From positions 1 to 6,470 of the forward strand of contig CAMWZB010000058.1 of assembly GCA_947178655.1 (NCBI GenBank): a stretch of 6,470 bases of DNA, read 5' to 3'. Below are positions 5,588-6,470 of this stretch, piece after piece; the stretch's first letter is position 1, and each line of letters starts with the position of its first letter. Below the pieces are notes generated by a model. The model did no database searches. It was not told the origin of the DNA and was given only the letters and a program-made list of their open reading frames with translations. Position numbers and translations under genes: made by a program. This DNA comes from an uncultured Porphyromonadaceae bacterium. Lineage in GTDB: Bacteria > Bacteroidota > Bacteroidia > Bacteroidales > Muribaculaceae.

Positions 5588-5639
5588 ACCCAAAAGTGTT
5601 AAACTCTTTTAATTTTTAGGAATTTTAGACGAACTGAAG

Positions 5640-5658
5640 TCTTGGGAATGACCCGAGA
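5640..5658 (+). other. Hairpin in the leader of the channel gene
   Basis: TCTTGGG (5640-5646) pairs with CCCGAGA (5652-5658) around the loop AATGA, giving seven pairs of which one is a G-U wobble on the plus strand. It lies about 50 nt before the channel ATG, and GGGAGG follows directly. It could shape translation of the channel mRNA if transcription begins upstream of it. Confidence 0.4.
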
Positions 5659-5708
5659 GGGAGGTTCGGTTGTTAGATAACTATAAACGTTTCGACTACG
5701 GCTTTATT

Positions 5709-6470
5709 ATGGAAACTCCTATAGAAAACTCGCTTCATCCGGCTCCTTCTGAGACAGCTCATACTGTTGCAAACTGGTTGCTCGATGTCATCAACCGTGT
5801 GGCTTCGTGGTGTGGGCTGGGGCATGACTTCCGCACGGAAGAAACTGTATATCTCGTCATTGTGGTCGCCATAGCATTCGTCATCGGATGGCTTCTTCAG
5901 AAAGTCATCTACTATGGTCTGCGTAAAATCATGAAGATGCGCAAGGGTGAGCTATGGAAGATGCTGCTGGAGCGCAAGACTCTTCAGAAATGCTGCTACA
6001 TAGTGCCTCCGCTTGTGGTGATGGCTCTGGCTCCATTCGCGCTGACATCCGACCATCATGCTCTGAGCATACTGTATCGTGTGGCGGGCATATATGTTCT
6101 GATTGCTTTCGGCATAGCGCTATGTGCCGTCTACAACTTCGGCTTTGCCTATTTCAATACTCACGACAACGCCAGAAAGATACCCGTAAAGGGCATAGAG
6201 AATGTGGCCAAGGGCATCACATGGATAGTGATATTCATCATCGTGGTGTCGATCATCGTGCAGCGCTCGCCGGCGATGCTGCTCACCGGACTCGGCGCAT
6301 TCGCAGCGGCGCTGATGCTTGTGTTCAAGGACAGCATTCTCGGCTTCGTGGCCGGAATCCAGATGTCGGAGAACGACATGATACATGTCGGCGACTGGAT
6401 TGTGGTCCCCGGTACGCCTGCCAACGGCCTTGTGCTGGACATGACACTCACCGCAGTCAAGGTGCAGAAC
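5709..6470 (+). CDS. ybdG: YbdG/MscM-type mechanosensitive ion channel, MscS family (3' partial)
   Basis: The visible 254 residues are the N-terminal ~60% of a protein whose E. coli homologue YbdG has about 415; the frame is open to the right edge. Hydrophobic segments lie at about 45-68, 95-112, 119-146 and 167-185. Then comes the pore-lining helix and the start of the beta domain: RSPAMLLTGLGAFAAALMLVFKD (~186-208), SILGFVAGIQMSENDMIHVGDWIVVPG (~209-235) and GLVLDMTLTAVKVQN. The VFKDSILGFVAGIQ-S-NDM-GDW block matches YbdG rather than the shorter MscS. The protein is an inner-membrane channel opened by membrane tension, protecting against hypo-osmotic shock. The ATG at 5709 is taken as start. 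An in-frame TTG at 5670, five bases after GGGAGG, would add 13 codons and cannot be excluded. Confidence 0.93.
   Translation, partial: METPIENSLHPAPSETAHTVANWLLDVINRVASWCGLGHDFRTEETVYLVIVVAIAFVIGWLLQKVIYYGLRKIMKMRKGELWKMLLERKTLQKCCYIVPPLVVMALAPFALTSDHHALSILYRVAGIYVLIAFGIALCAVYNFGFAYFNTHDNARKIPVKGIENVAKGITWIVIFIIVVSIIVQRSPAMLLTGLGAFAAALMLVFKDSILGFVAGIQMSENDMIHVGDWIVVPGTPANGLVLDMTLTAVKVQN

Noticed and set aside
5592..5617. AAAAG/CTTTT hairpin followed by T-rich sequence as a plus-strand terminator
   Set aside because: The stem is only five mostly A-T pairs with a mismatch, so it is probably composition-driven.

Overview
The window looks like chromosomal DNA of a gut Bacteroidales bacterium, most plausibly Muribaculaceae or a relative; this is inferred from gene content and style, not from a search. 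Supporting signs are a BspA-type leucine-rich repeat surface protein with a 'YDLTGRKI...' tail, a small signal-peptide beta-barrel ending in Phe, a Bacteroidetes-type uracil-DNA-glycosylase-superfamily protein, a TAnnTTTG promoter element, and the lack of clear Shine-Dalgarno sequences before most genes.

Layout. 2-625 (+) is the C-terminal part of a larger probable exported protein that enters from the left edge. A long imperfect hairpin (641-686) separates it from a secreted leucine-rich repeat protein (709-2196, +). That gene meets, tail to tail with a 3-bp gap, a leftward pair: an HD-domain phosphohydrolase-like gene (2200-2772) directly downstream of ilvE, branched-chain aminotransferase (2795-3817). 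Further right, also leftward, is a DNA glycosylase-like gene (3965-4555). It is divergent from a small outer-membrane barrel gene (4696-5226, +), which is followed by a terminator-like hairpin. After a 482-bp non-coding gap, a YbdG/MscM-type mechanosensitive channel gene (5709 to the edge, +) runs off the right end.

The genes are mostly housekeeping or envelope functions and do not form one pathway. Only ilvE plus the HD gene look like an operon. Three or four products act at the cell envelope: the two exported proteins on the left, the barrel, and the channel.

The least explained part is the gap at 5227-5708. On the minus strand it carries a good Bacteroidetes-type promoter (CTTG-N19-TAACTTTG), about 115 nt of foldable sequence, and a hairpin followed by seven Ts: the outline of a small RNA gene. 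The same DNA also folds on the plus strand into mutually exclusive helices, and most of the imperfect pairs become G-U wobbles only on that strand. A structured leader for the channel gene is therefore a real alternative. No CRISPR array, tRNA, rRNA or insertion sequence was seen.
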